Assembly (NCBI GenBank): GCA_965524675.1
Contig: CBERPN010000019.1
Span: forward strand, 1 to 30,513
Origin: CALLQB01 sp036479275
GTDB lineage: Bacteria; Actinomycetota; Acidimicrobiia; Acidimicrobiales; SHLQ01
DNA length: 30,513 bases
Reading direction: 5' to 3'
Below the pieces are notes generated by a model. That model did not search any database, was not told where the DNA came from, and was given only the letters and a program-made list of their open reading frames with translations. The stretch's first letter is position 1; each line of letters begins with the position of its first letter. This document shows, piece after piece, positions 15,278 to 22,897 of the stretch. A program made the position numbers and the translations under genes.

Positions 15278-16275
15278 CAGGCAACCTGTTCGCCCAGCAC
15301 CAGGTCGGCGAGTCGTTGATACTCCGACGAACTCGACCCGAACTGAAGGGGCCACCCCTTCGCCCGACGGTAAAAGAGTTGAATGTCGTACTCCTCGGCG
15401 AAGCCGTAGCCCCCGTGATACTGCAGAGCCGCAGCGCTTGTCCGTTGCGCGGTTTCGCCAGCGAACAACATCGCCATCGACGCCAGCGAGAGGGCGTCGC
15501 CCTGGTCGCTATCGAGAGCCCAGACCGCCCGTTGAGCCAGCATGTCTGCCCCTTCGACGGCGGTGGCCACGTCGGCGAGCCCGTGTTGAATCGCTTGGAA
15601 CGAACCAATCGGTACCCCGAACTGCTCCCGTTCGGTTACGTAGTCGACGCCGAGGCGAAGTGCAGCCCGACCAAGGCCGGCTAGCGCCACCGCCATTAGC
15701 GCCTGCCATTCGGCCAGAGCTCGGTGGTAGTGATCTTGCGTGCCGCCTATTGCTGAACTCTCTGCAAGGGATCGACGGGCGATTGGGAGGTCGGCAAGAT
15801 TTGGCAGAGCGGCCAGTGGTGGTTCTGCTTGGCTAACCACGATCGATTCGCCGACGAAACCCACGATCACCTCCGCGATCGCTCCGGCTGGAACGAGTTG
15901 CTCGTCGAGCCCGGGGCGAAGAGCCAGGCTGGCAATTCGGTCGCCAGCTAGCAGCGAATCAAGAAGCGGCGACTCGGGCGCCACCGAAGCGAGTAGTCGA
16001 AGTGCGACGACATGTTCGATGAGCGGAACCGCTGCGATGGTTCTTCCCAGATGGGTTGCGGCGATTGCAAGCGTTGCAAGATTTGCACCCCCTCCGCCCA
16101 ACTCGATCGGCACGCTCATGCTCGGCGCCCCCGTCTCGATCAATCGACGCCACGCATCCGGATCGAATCCGAGCGTCGCGCTCGATCTCACCTGCTCGAT
16201 CGAGCAGACAGAGCTGAAAAAGCTGTCGAACATCTCGTCGACTACCACTTCGTCTTCGGTGTACCGCAAATACAT
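15277..16275 (-). CDS. Acyl-CoA dehydrogenase (smaller subunit of a pair)
   Basis: A 332-residue protein from ATG 16275. A longer frame reaches into the inverted-repeat element and is rejected because its N-terminus is arginine-rich and unlike the family. It contains VPIELGGGGANLATL in the N-terminal helical domain and, near the C-terminus, YVTEREQFGVPIGSFQAIQH and ALQYHGGYGFAEEYDIQLFYRR. The central FAD-contact region is degenerate, as in the non-catalytic or half-site subunits of heteromeric FadE enzymes. It is the first gene of the dehydrogenase-dehydrogenase-ligase operon. The 164-bp element begins 12 bp upstream of its start, so it probably affects its promoter. Confidence 0.9.
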   Translation of the reverse strand: MYLRYTEDEVVVDEMFDSFFSSVCSIEQVRSSATLGFDPDAWRRLIETGAPSMSVPIELGGGGANLATLAIAATHLGRTIAAVPLIEHVVALRLLASVAPESPLLDSLLAGDRIASLALRPGLDEQLVPAGAIAEVIVGFVGESIVVSQAEPPLAALPNLADLPIARRSLAESSAIGGTQDHYHRALAEWQALMAVALAGLGRAALRLGVDYVTEREQFGVPIGSFQAIQHGLADVATAVEGADMLAQRAVWALDSDQGDALSLASMAMLFAGETAQRTSAAALQYHGGYGFAEEYDIQLFYRRAKGWPLQFGSSSSEYQRLADLVLGEQVA

Positions 16276-16286
16276 GTACGGAGTTT

Positions 16287-16450
16287 TAGCAGGGTGCGGA
16301 AAAACACATGGCGTCCTGCTCGACCACGATTTCCGCCGCTCGCGGCGTTTATTGATCCTCAATTCGGCTTGGAGAGTATCGGATCGCTCGCCTTGCGAGA
16401 GACGAAACTTGTAGCCGCCCAGAACACCGGAATTCTTCCGCACCCTGCTA
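16287..16450. mobile_element. MITE-like element with 15-bp terminal inverted repeats
   Basis: TAGCAGGGTGCGGAA (16287-16301) is repeated as its perfect reverse complement at 16436-16450, enclosing 134 bp with no recognisable gene. Part of the match may be target duplication: TAG flanks both sides if the termini are CAGGG. It fits a miniature inverted-repeat element or insertion-sequence remnant. It lies between divergent genes, 12 bp from the dehydrogenase start and 39 bp from the GrdB-like start. A large regulatory hairpin is the alternative. Confidence 0.5.
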
Positions 16451-16489
16451 GCTGACTATGGTCGGGTCGTTCCAAAGAAGGGGTCCAAT

Positions 16490-17644
16490 ATGTCTGGCGA
16501 TCAAGCGATGAGAGACCACGCGGCGACTTTGCCCGTGCCGCAGTTCGACCAGCCGGCGTTCAGCATTCCGGTGGCACTTGCGAAAGCGAAGGTTGCCATC
16601 GTTACCTCCGCGGCGTTGTATTCCCGCAGCGCCGATGAAGAGTTCGGAAACGCCGATGTCAGCTACCGAACGATCGATCGGGCAACTCGCGATCTCGTGC
16701 TCGGCCATTGGAGCCCAAACTTCGACCGATCAGGTTTCGCGCTCGACATCAACGTTGTGTACCCAATCGACCGCCTTGAGGAGATGGCCGCCGAGGCAGT
16801 GATCGGCTCGGTAGCGCCCCGCCACTACTCATTCGCTGGCAACCAACCGGACGACGTGTCGACGCTGAGGCTCGACTCGGGCCCGCAGGCCGCCGCCGAG
16901 ATGAAGGTCGATGGTGTCGACGTTGTCTTGCTCACTCCCGTTTGACCATTGTGTACGCGTACCGTGAGTACGCTCGCCCATGTCTTTGAAGAGGCCGGTC
17001 TGGCCACGGTGGTCTTGGCGTCGATGCGTGACGTAGCCGAACGGATGGCTCCTCCGCGAGCGCTGTTCGGCGACTTCCCGCTCGGCCGACCTCTCGGACA
17101 TCCTCTAGACATCGACTTCCAGCGAGGCGTACTCGATCAAGCATTCGCGACGCTCACTGCCACCTCAGGACCGGTACTGGTCGACCATCCAGTCGTGATC
17201 GTGGCCGACGAGCAACCCTTAGCGTGCGTCTTGCCAGCTCGGTTCGATCCCGATGTGGCCCCGGCGGTCGATGAGGCTCGCGGCTTGCGCAAGGCATACA
17301 ACCGATCGTTCGAGAAGCGAGGCACCTCGGTCGGGCGATCGTTTGACGCCGACGGAGTTCCCGACGCGCTCGCCGCTTTTGTGGCTATCGCCAAAGGTGC
17401 AGACTGGACCGAGGCTGGAATTCCCGGGAAGAATTCGATCGCAGCGGCGCACGATATTCGTAGCTACTACGAAGAGGCCGCGCTCGAACTGGTTGAAGGT
17501 TCGCCACCCGGCGGCCGTCAGGCCGAAGCCTGGTACTTCGAACGAACCGAAGCTGGCAAGACCATGCTGGCGGCGCGCAAAGCCATGAGCGACCAAGGCG
17601 CCCCGTTTCCCTTCTGGTTCTATATGGCGCCGGGTCACCGCTAA
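16490..17644 (+). CDS. GrdB-like selenoprotein (Sec encoded by TGA 16943-16945)
   Basis: Translation through one in-frame TGA gives 384 residues. Before it: VAIVTSAALYSRS, ADVSYRTID, LDINVVYPIDRLEEMAAE, HYSFAGNQPDD, then VDVVLLTPV. After it: PLCTRTVSTLAHVFEEAGLATVVLASM. Together these give a UPLC motif (Sec152, Cys155), the form seen in the glycine/sarcosine/betaine and D-proline reductase selenoprotein B family. True GrdB cleaves C-N bonds in anaerobic amino-acid fermenters with a thioredoxin system. No GrdA/GrdC or Prd partners occur here, so the role in this aerobic-looking setting is unknown. ATG 16490 follows AAGAAGGGG. Convergent with the CoA ligase at 17672. Split calling would give 16490-16945 and 16949-17644. 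Confidence 0.92.
16957..16973 (+). promoter_or_regulatory. Candidate bacterial SECIS element (GrdB-like gene)
   Basis: The stem GCGTAC (16957-16962) pairs perfectly with GTACGC (16968-16973) around the 5-nt loop CGTGA, starting exactly 11 nt after the TGA. Spacing, loop length and the GTG in the loop match the hairpin in the UGSC gene although the stem sequences differ. Confidence 0.68.
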
Positions 17645-17671
17645 TACCGATGAGCATCCTCGACCGGACTC

Positions 17672-19126
17672 CTAGGCCGATCGTTCGCTCTGCAAGGCGC
17701 CGCGTCGCACCTTTCCAGCGTCGTCGCGCAGGGGTTCGTCGGTCCACTCGATACTGCGTGGCAGCTTGTAACGCACCAATCGATCCGCCAGAAACGCCAT
17801 CAAGTCGGAGTCTTCAACTCCACTAGCCTGCACGATGGCGTGGATACGCGTTCCTTTGTCGTCGTCGGGTAGGCCGATAACGGCGCACGACTCGACCAAT
17901 GGGTGGGCGTTGATAGCCGCCTCGATCTCGGCCGGATAAACGTTGGCTCCGCCGACCAGGATCATGTCCTTTCGCCGATCGGCCAAATAGAGGTAGCCGT
18001 CATCATCTAGCCAACCAATATCGCCGAGGCACTCCCAGCCGTCGCGTTGTTCGGCCTCGGCACCTATGTACCGGTACGTGGGGGTGTCGCGGCCGGTCCA
18101 ACGCATCCAGACGTCGCCCGTTTCGCCAGCTTCAAGTTCGTTGCCGTCTTCGTCGCAGACTTTGACCTCGCCTGCGATCGGTCGACCAACAGAACCTCGA
18201 TGCTCTCGCCACTCCAGGCCACTGAGGAAGGTGAACATCTGTGCTTCGGTACCACCGTAGAGCTCCCACAGGTTCTCCGGCCCGATCCAATCGATCCAGG
18301 CCTCCTTTAGCCACACCGGACACGGTTCGGCGAGGTGAACAGCCCGCTCGAGGCTCGACAAATCGTACGAATACTTTGTTTCGTCGGGGAGTTTCCACAT
18401 TCGCTGCATCATGGTCGGCACCAAGTAGATGGCGCTCGCGTTGTAGCGGTCGACGATTCGCAAGGTCTCCTCGGCATCGAATCGTTGCAGCAGCACCAGA
18501 TGCCCACCCGCCAACAGGGTCGAGCAGCTCCAGATAAAAGGGCCGTTGTGATAAAGCGGCCCAGGCATCGCCATCGCCTTGCCCGCTTTGGCCCCAATAA
18601 GTGATCCCAAACCAGCAATCGAGGCAGAGTAGACCGAAGGATCACCCGACACGATTAGCTTTGGCCGTCCGGTGGAACCGCCCGAGGTCGGAGCCTTCCA
18701 AGCTGGTGAAATGCTGTCGCTGAGTGGGGAGTCGTCGAGTTCGGCCGACGGCTGAAAGCCGATAGGAAGGCACGTGCGATCAGTGATCTCTGCCCCGACC
18801 ACCAGCGCTGAGTCGGCTAGTTGCACGATCGTTTCGAACTCGAGTGTAGGGAGCCGTGATGAGACGGGTTGAGGGATCGCGCCGATCTTCCAACAGGCCA
18901 GCACGCTCGCTATGAATTCGACCCCGTTCGGCTCGGCGATGGTAACGAAGTCGCCTTGCTCGGCGCCGAGGCTAAGAAAGTGCCGCGCCAGGCGACTGGC
19001 GAGCCTATTCAAAGTGGCGTAGTTGAGGGTCGTGCCGCCGAACGACAGGGCAGGGTCGTCGCCAGAGTGTTCGGCTAAGTAGTCGAGGCGGGCAGCAAAG
19101 CTAACGTCGGGAGTCGCATCTGTCAT
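17672..19126 (-). CDS. AMP-forming CoA ligase (class I adenylate-forming enzyme)
   Basis: A 484-residue ligase, shorter than typical FadD. Motifs are TSGGSTGRPK (147-156), LYGGTEAQ, the GDIGWLDDDGYLYLADRRKDMI hinge region, GGANVYPAEIEAAI and a C-terminal catalytic lysine in DDAGKVRRGAL. It activates a carboxylate as an acyl-CoA. Its compact N-terminus resembles the bile-acid/aromatic-acid CoA ligase group, and the substrate is not assignable. It is convergent with the GrdB-like selenoprotein gene (27-bp gap). The start ATG has TAGGTT 6 nt upstream and no Shine-Dalgarno, suggesting leaderless transcription. Confidence 0.92.
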   Translation of the reverse strand: MTDATPDVSFAARLDYLAEHSGDDPALSFGGTTLNYATLNRLASRLARHFLSLGAEQGDFVTIAEPNGVEFIASVLACWKIGAIPQPVSSRLPTLEFETIVQLADSALVVGAEITDRTCLPIGFQPSAELDDSPLSDSISPAWKAPTSGGSTGRPKLIVSGDPSVYSASIAGLGSLIGAKAGKAMAMPGPLYHNGPFIWSCSTLLAGGHLVLLQRFDAEETLRIVDRYNASAIYLVPTMMQRMWKLPDETKYSYDLSSLERAVHLAEPCPVWLKEAWIDWIGPENLWELYGGTEAQMFTFLSGLEWREHRGSVGRPIAGEVKVCDEDGNELEAGETGDVWMRWTGRDTPTYRYIGAEAEQRDGWECLGDIGWLDDDGYLYLADRRKDMILVGGANVYPAEIEAAINAHPLVESCAVIGLPDDDKGTRIHAIVQASGVEDSDLMAFLADRLVRYKLPRSIEWTDEPLRDDAGKVRRGALQSERSA

Positions 19127-19132
19127 AACTGC

Positions 19133-19138
19133 AACCTA
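19133..19138 (-). promoter_or_regulatory. -10 element of a probable leaderless promoter
   Basis: On the minus strand TAGGTT ends exactly 6 nt before the ATG at 19126, identical in sequence and spacing to the element before the ligase at 14078. Confidence 0.4.
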
Positions 19139-19175
19139 CTGCGAACAGTTTTTAGAGGTGATGCTGAGTCTCCTC

Positions 19176-20198
19176 TCAGCCGTCACGTCTTGGAGGCCTC
19201 ACCCAGTCGCTCGTGGCCAATACCGAACCGTCGGCGGAGCGCGCCGAGACCCGAAACTGTATTGGCCTTGCTGTTATCGCAACCCGAAGTCGGCGCGCCC
19301 GCGGTTGGCGAAGGTTGGCCAAAATACTTCGAGAATCGCCCTGCTTGGTAGAGACGGTCCAACCAGCGATTGCTTCGGTATCGCCCTCGACGTTCCAACG
19401 GATTGTCGATTGACGGTTCCGGATCGGGCCCATCTCGATGCTGATAATGAGAGGGGTGGGTTCGATAGTGGGCGGGGGTGGTTGGGTTACCGGAGGTGGA
19501 GCGAGCGCGGTGGTCGGGGGAGGGGGCAGCGTCGTTCTAACCGGAGCGATTGAGGTGGTTGGTGCGGGCGTATCGCGAACGACTGTGGTCGACGTCGGTC
19601 GCGGCACCGGCGTTTCGGTTGTCGGGGTTGCTACGGGCTCGGTGTTATCGCTGCTGGGCTGCGACGTCGTTGGACTTGGCGCACGAGTTGGCGGCGTAGT
19701 GGCTGGGTTAGCCCGGGTCGAGGGCGGCGCCTGTGGAGCGTTTGTATCAGGAGGTGCCAGGGGGGCGCCCGTATTGGTTATCTCCACCCCCCCATCGACC
19801 ACAAGCGCAGAGCTGTCGGCCTCAAGAACTACGCCTGCCACGATCGCTGAGCCGTCTGGCCCGACATCGATTCGAGTTCCATCCGGTAGCGCCAGGCCTG
19901 CTGCTCCGGACTGAAAAGTGGTGGAGCCGGGGATAGACACGGTGGTTCCCTGCGCTGCTGTCATCTGCAGCTGAGGGTCAGAGTCGATGCTCGCCACGAA
20001 GATTCCGCCGATCACGGCAACAGCCGCCGCTACGAGGACGCCAGGACGAAAGAGCCACCCTAGGTTGAATCGCTTGGATTTCGGCTCAAAGGCGGACGCT
20101 CGCAGGTCGGCTTCGAGGCGGTTGGCGAAGGCGCCGTCGACCGGCGGGACTCGCCCCTCACCCAAGGAGTCGAGGCGCTTGTTAAGTTCGTCGTTCAT
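19176..20198 (-). CDS. Anti-sigma factor-like membrane protein with Pro/Thr-rich stalk
   Basis: A 340-residue protein. A short cytoplasmic N-terminus (1-50) precedes one membrane helix (about 52-70, VLVAAAVAVIGGIFVA). A FecR-like beta region follows (80-140; GTTVSIPGSTTFQSGAAGLALPDG is split here only by reading). Residues 145-250 are very rich in Pro and Thr, suiting a cell-wall-spanning stalk, and the end (250-340) looks fibronectin-III-like (TIRWNVEGDTEAIAGW). Its start overlaps the ECF sigma stop (ATGA, 20195-20198), the usual sigma/anti-sigma arrangement. The cytoplasmic part has no HxxxCxxC zinc motif. It would hold the sigma factor until an external signal arrives. Confidence 0.75.
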   Translation of the reverse strand: MNDELNKRLDSLGEGRVPPVDGAFANRLEADLRASAFEPKSKRFNLGWLFRPGVLVAAAVAVIGGIFVASIDSDPQLQMTAAQGTTVSIPGSTTFQSGAAGLALPDGTRIDVGPDGSAIVAGVVLEADSSALVVDGGVEITNTGAPLAPPDTNAPQAPPSTRANPATTPPTRAPSPTTSQPSSDNTEPVATPTTETPVPRPTSTTVVRDTPAPTTSIAPVRTTLPPPPTTALAPPPVTQPPPPTIEPTPLIISIEMGPIRNRQSTIRWNVEGDTEAIAGWTVSTKQGDSRSILANLRQPRARRLRVAITARPIQFRVSARSADGSVLATSDWVRPPRRDG

Positions 20199-20764
20199 CG
20201 CGTCTCGCCTTCTTCGCTGTTGTCGAGTTGTCGTCGAAGTGCCTTGGTCGCTCTGGTAAGAACTACCGAGAATGCAGATTTTGTTAGCCCCATCGCTCGG
20301 GCTGCCTCAGCGGTATCGAGGTGGGCGAGGTACCTCAGAGCGATGGCTTGTTGGTAACGGTCGTTTAGCTCGTTTAGTGCTCGCCGCAGTGCGTCGTCGT
20401 CGCCGAGCGAGTTGTCGGCACCGGGAGCCGTCGAGGGTGCTAGCTGAGCCATAGCCAATTGCCCTCGCTCGCTTCTAGGACGAGCCTCGCGACGGTAGTA
20501 CGCGATGGTTTGGCGAGACGCGATTCGAAAGAGCCATGGAGCGAATCCACCCGATCGCCAGTGGAACCGGCCGATTGTTGACAGCGCGGCCTCGAAGGTC
20601 GCCGAGCAGATGTCTTCAGCCGCTTCGGTGCTCCCGGTTCTGCGGTATGCAAAATCGTGAACACGAGGAAGATAGAGACGATACAACTCGGCGAACGCAT
20701 CGAAGTCGGCGGCGGCCCGCGCCACAAGAGCCCGCTCATCGATGTGAAGTGATTCGTCACTCAC
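20195..20764 (-). CDS. ECF-family RNA polymerase sigma factor
   Basis: A 189-residue sigma factor from GTG 20764 (VSDESLHIDERALV); the open frame extends upstream, but the earlier part overlaps the previous gene's end and is unlike the family. Region 2 is visible as FAELYRLYLPRVHDFAYRR, EAAEDICSATFEAAL and GGFAPWLFRIASRQTIAYYRR. Region 4 is DDALRRALNELNDRYQQAIALRYL followed by the helix-turn-helix TAEAARAMGLTKSAFSVVLTRA. It directs polymerase to a stress or surface-related regulon. It is the middle gene of a three-gene minus-strand unit and is coupled to its probable anti-sigma factor. Confidence 0.93.
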   Translation of the reverse strand: MSDESLHIDERALVARAAADFDAFAELYRLYLPRVHDFAYRRTGSTEAAEDICSATFEAALSTIGRFHWRSGGFAPWLFRIASRQTIAYYRREARPRSERGQLAMAQLAPSTAPGADNSLGDDDALRRALNELNDRYQQAIALRYLAHLDTAEAARAMGLTKSAFSVVLTRATKALRRQLDNSEEGETR

Positions 20765-20819
20765 GTGAACAAGCGTGGCCCATGTGGCAGCGGTGGGGGT
20801 GGACGCCACCGAGTGGGGA

Positions 20820-21566
20820 TTACTGATCGCTCTCGCTCGAAGTGCGGAACCTGACTTTGGCAACCCGCGAACGGCCGATGATCTCACCGTCGGCGTCCAG
20901 CGCTAGCACCGCATAACGAACCACCTTTGCATCGTCAGGAACGTCGATGTCGCGCACCGTCTGAACGTCGGCACCAACGCTGGCGACCAGGTCGCGATGG
21001 TTGCGGTTGACGATCCGCCACAGTTGGTAACTACGAGCATTCTCTGATGGCGACCACTCGCAGCCAGCGGTCTTGTCGCCAGAGTCCGATACGGCACCCT
21101 TGCAAGCGATCTTCAAGACATCGATACCGGGAGCGGGGACTCCAGCACTGCGCGAGCGACTTGCCGCAACAAGATGATCGGCCGAGTCATAAACCCGGAC
21201 ACGGTAGCGATAGCGCACGCCAGCATCGATCGACTTATCGACGAAGCGGTGGCGCTTTATGTTCTCGGTGCGATAAATGGGAGTCCACGAGTCACTATCG
21301 CCACCGATTCGTTCGACGACGGTCACCGCAGCGGAGGGAGACTTGGGGCGGCTCCATTTGCAGCGAACCAAGGGTTGGTCTGAGCGGCCAATCTTGCCGC
21401 GGCATCGCAGGCGAAGGTGCTGCACCTCGTCGCTAGGGTCGGCTTGGCGAATCTCGGTGTTGTCGACCGCGGTGGCGTCTTGGGCCGATACTGGCGTGAT
21501 CAGGCCGAAGAACACCATCGTGATGGTGGCGGCGGCGATCAAGACCTTCGGTAGTGGACGATGCAT
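20820..21566 (-). CDS. Secreted protein with two fibronectin-III-like domains
   Basis: A 248-residue protein with a signal peptide (KVLIAAATITMVFFGL, cleavage likely after VSA at AQD). Two similar domains follow, each opening with a cysteine pair: LRLRCRGKIG...CKWSRP and LKIACKGAVS...CEWSPS. Each then has a Y-R-Y/F-R-V type strand (YRYRVRVYDSADH) typical of FN3 folds. It is probably wall-associated or secreted. ATG 21566 follows GAGAGAGAA. The ECF sigma gene starts 55 bp downstream, and the anti-sigma protein also ends in an FN3-like region, so the three may form one envelope-sensing unit. Confidence 0.75.
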   Translation of the reverse strand: MHRPLPKVLIAAATITMVFFGLITPVSAQDATAVDNTEIRQADPSDEVQHLRLRCRGKIGRSDQPLVRCKWSRPKSPSAAVTVVERIGGDSDSWTPIYRTENIKRHRFVDKSIDAGVRYRYRVRVYDSADHLVAASRSRSAGVPAPGIDVLKIACKGAVSDSGDKTAGCEWSPSENARSYQLWRIVNRNHRDLVASVGADVQTVRDIDVPDDAKVVRYAVLALDADGEIIGRSRVAKVRFRTSSESDQ

Positions 21567-21712
21567 AGCTTGTTCTCTCTCTCGGCTTCTTGGGGGACAG
21601 AGACGAACTGAGCTGTTCGTCACCCCATACATCGCGCAACCTCGCGTCATATTTCACCAATAGCAAAACTTCTTTTGTCGTCTCGCCGTAGTGACGCTCC
21701 CAAAAAACCGAA

Positions 21713-21756
21713 CTGGTCGGGCAGATGGCCCCCAGAGGGGCCACCTGCCCGACCAG
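21713..21756 (-). terminator. Intrinsic terminator; dispersed hairpin copy 2
   Basis: The arms CTGGTCGGGCAG and CTGCCCGACCAG pair perfectly over 12 bp, and the stem extends to about 19 bp with one mismatch. On the minus strand it is followed by TTCGGTTTTTT, a good T-tract. It lies 5 bp after the stop of the ABC ATPase gene. It is nearly identical to the hairpin at 10216-10259. Confidence 0.85.
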
Positions 21757-21761
21757 AACAG

Positions 21762-22814
21762 TTACGTGGAGAGTATTAATGAGCTGTGCTTATCGAAGAC
21801 CATGAACTTCTCGAATCGTACGCCGATGGTCGCCCCCTTCTCGGCGTCGACTGGCAGCATCGCTAGCTGCGAATCACCCAGCCGCACCTTCAGGATCGTT
21901 TGCCCTGAATCGTATGACTGCGACACCACCGATACTTCGATACCAGAGTTGGCCGATAGCACCACATGTTCCGCCCTTACTGCGACTTGCACGTCTGCCG
22001 CAACGAAGTCTCGCAGTACCGGAGCCCACGCTCGCAAGCGAAAACCGTCACCTACTAACCAGAATCCTTCCCCTTCAGATTGCACCGTGGCGTTGAGCAG
22101 GCCGATCGATCCGGTGAGCCACGCAATGTGTGTGGTGGCTGGTGCGGTGTGGAGTTCGTCTGGTGTTCCGATCTGGCGTATCCGTCCCGAGTCGATGGCC
22201 GTGATGCGATCGGCCATGAACATCGCGTCGGCTGGATCGTTGGTTGCGAGCACTGTGGTGACGCCGTAGCCGCGTTGCAGCTGTCGAAGCTCGGCCCGAA
22301 GTCGCTTTCTGGTTGGGAGGTCGAGGTGGGCCATCGGCTCGTCGAGCAGCAGCACTCTTGGCACCCGCACCATGGCTCTTGCTATCTGTACGAGTTGTTG
22401 ATGACCAGTCGATAGCTCATTTGGCCAACGGTCGATGATGGCGGAGATATCGAGAGCGCGGGCTTCCGCGTCAACCCTCTCATCGACCTGTTTGCGATTC
22501 ACGGATCGGGCCCAGAGCGACATGGCGATGTTGTTGCGGACGCTATGGGTTGGAAACAGTGCGTTCTCGGCGAAGATGAGGCCAACGTCGCGCTCTGCAA
22601 CTGGGATGTGAGTCACCTCGTCGTCGTCGAAGAACACCGACCCAGAGCTCAGTTCGTCGAGACCGGCGATAGCTCTGATGAGCGAGGTCTTTCCTGACCC
22701 GGACGGGCCGACGATTACCATCAGTTCTCCCGATTCCACCCGCAGCGAGACATCGTCGAGAATCCGAGTTCCGGCGGAGCGTCGGTTGATAGCGGTGAGG
22801 GTTATCGCAGCCAC
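21762..22814 (-). CDS. ABC transporter ATP-binding protein with altered catalytic motifs
   Basis: About 350 residues from GTG 22814; an upstream in-frame ATG (22865) is possible but adds a non-family N-terminus. The layout is MalK/PotA-like, with an ATPase domain and a C-terminal TOBE-like region. Walker A GPSGSGKT (36-43) and Walker B VLLLDEP with its glutamate are intact. However, the Q-loop glutamine is Ala (LIFAEN for the usual VFQ), the signature is LSTGHQQ instead of LSGGQ, and the switch histidine is Asn (ATND for VTHD). ATP binding is likely but hydrolysis may be slow or conditional. No permease or binding-protein gene is adjacent. Confidence 0.9.
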   Translation of the reverse strand: MAAITLTAINRRSAGTRILDDVSLRVESGELMVIVGPSGSGKTSLIRAIAGLDELSSGSVFFDDDEVTHIPVAERDVGLIFAENALFPTHSVRNNIAMSLWARSVNRKQVDERVDAEARALDISAIIDRWPNELSTGHQQLVQIARAMVRVPRVLLLDEPMAHLDLPTRKRLRAELRQLQRGYGVTTVLATNDPADAMFMADRITAIDSGRIRQIGTPDELHTAPATTHIAWLTGSIGLLNATVQSEGEGFWLVGDGFRLRAWAPVLRDFVAADVQVAVRAEHVVLSANSGIEVSVVSQSYDSGQTILKVRLGDSQLAMLPVDAEKGATIGVRFEKFMVFDKHSSLILST

Positions 22815-22897
22815 GGCACTTTCGAGTCTCGCATGGGCGGCCCCGGAATCGCACGCGACTCTCAAGGTTCGGGCACCGCGACCTAGTCTTTGTAGTC

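Noticed and set aside
16192..16207. Perfect 16-bp palindrome CTGCTCGATCGAGCAG
   Set aside because: It lies inside the acyl-CoA dehydrogenase coding region and is explained by ordinary codons for Cys-Ser-Ile-Glu-Gln.
16276..16443. N-terminal extension of the acyl-CoA dehydrogenase through the inverted-repeat element
   Set aside because: The translated extension is arginine-rich and unlike the family, and ATG 16275 gives a normal N-terminus.
16943..16949. Frameshift or pseudogene explanation for the stop at 16943
   Set aside because: Both sides are in one frame, the UPxC motif falls exactly at the TGA, and an SECIS-like hairpin follows; a nonsense mutation would not be expected to hit this position in a known Sec family.
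19438..19914. Plus-strand Gly/Val-rich open frame
   Set aside because: It is the mirror of the Pro/Thr-rich stalk of the anti-sigma gene on the minus strand.
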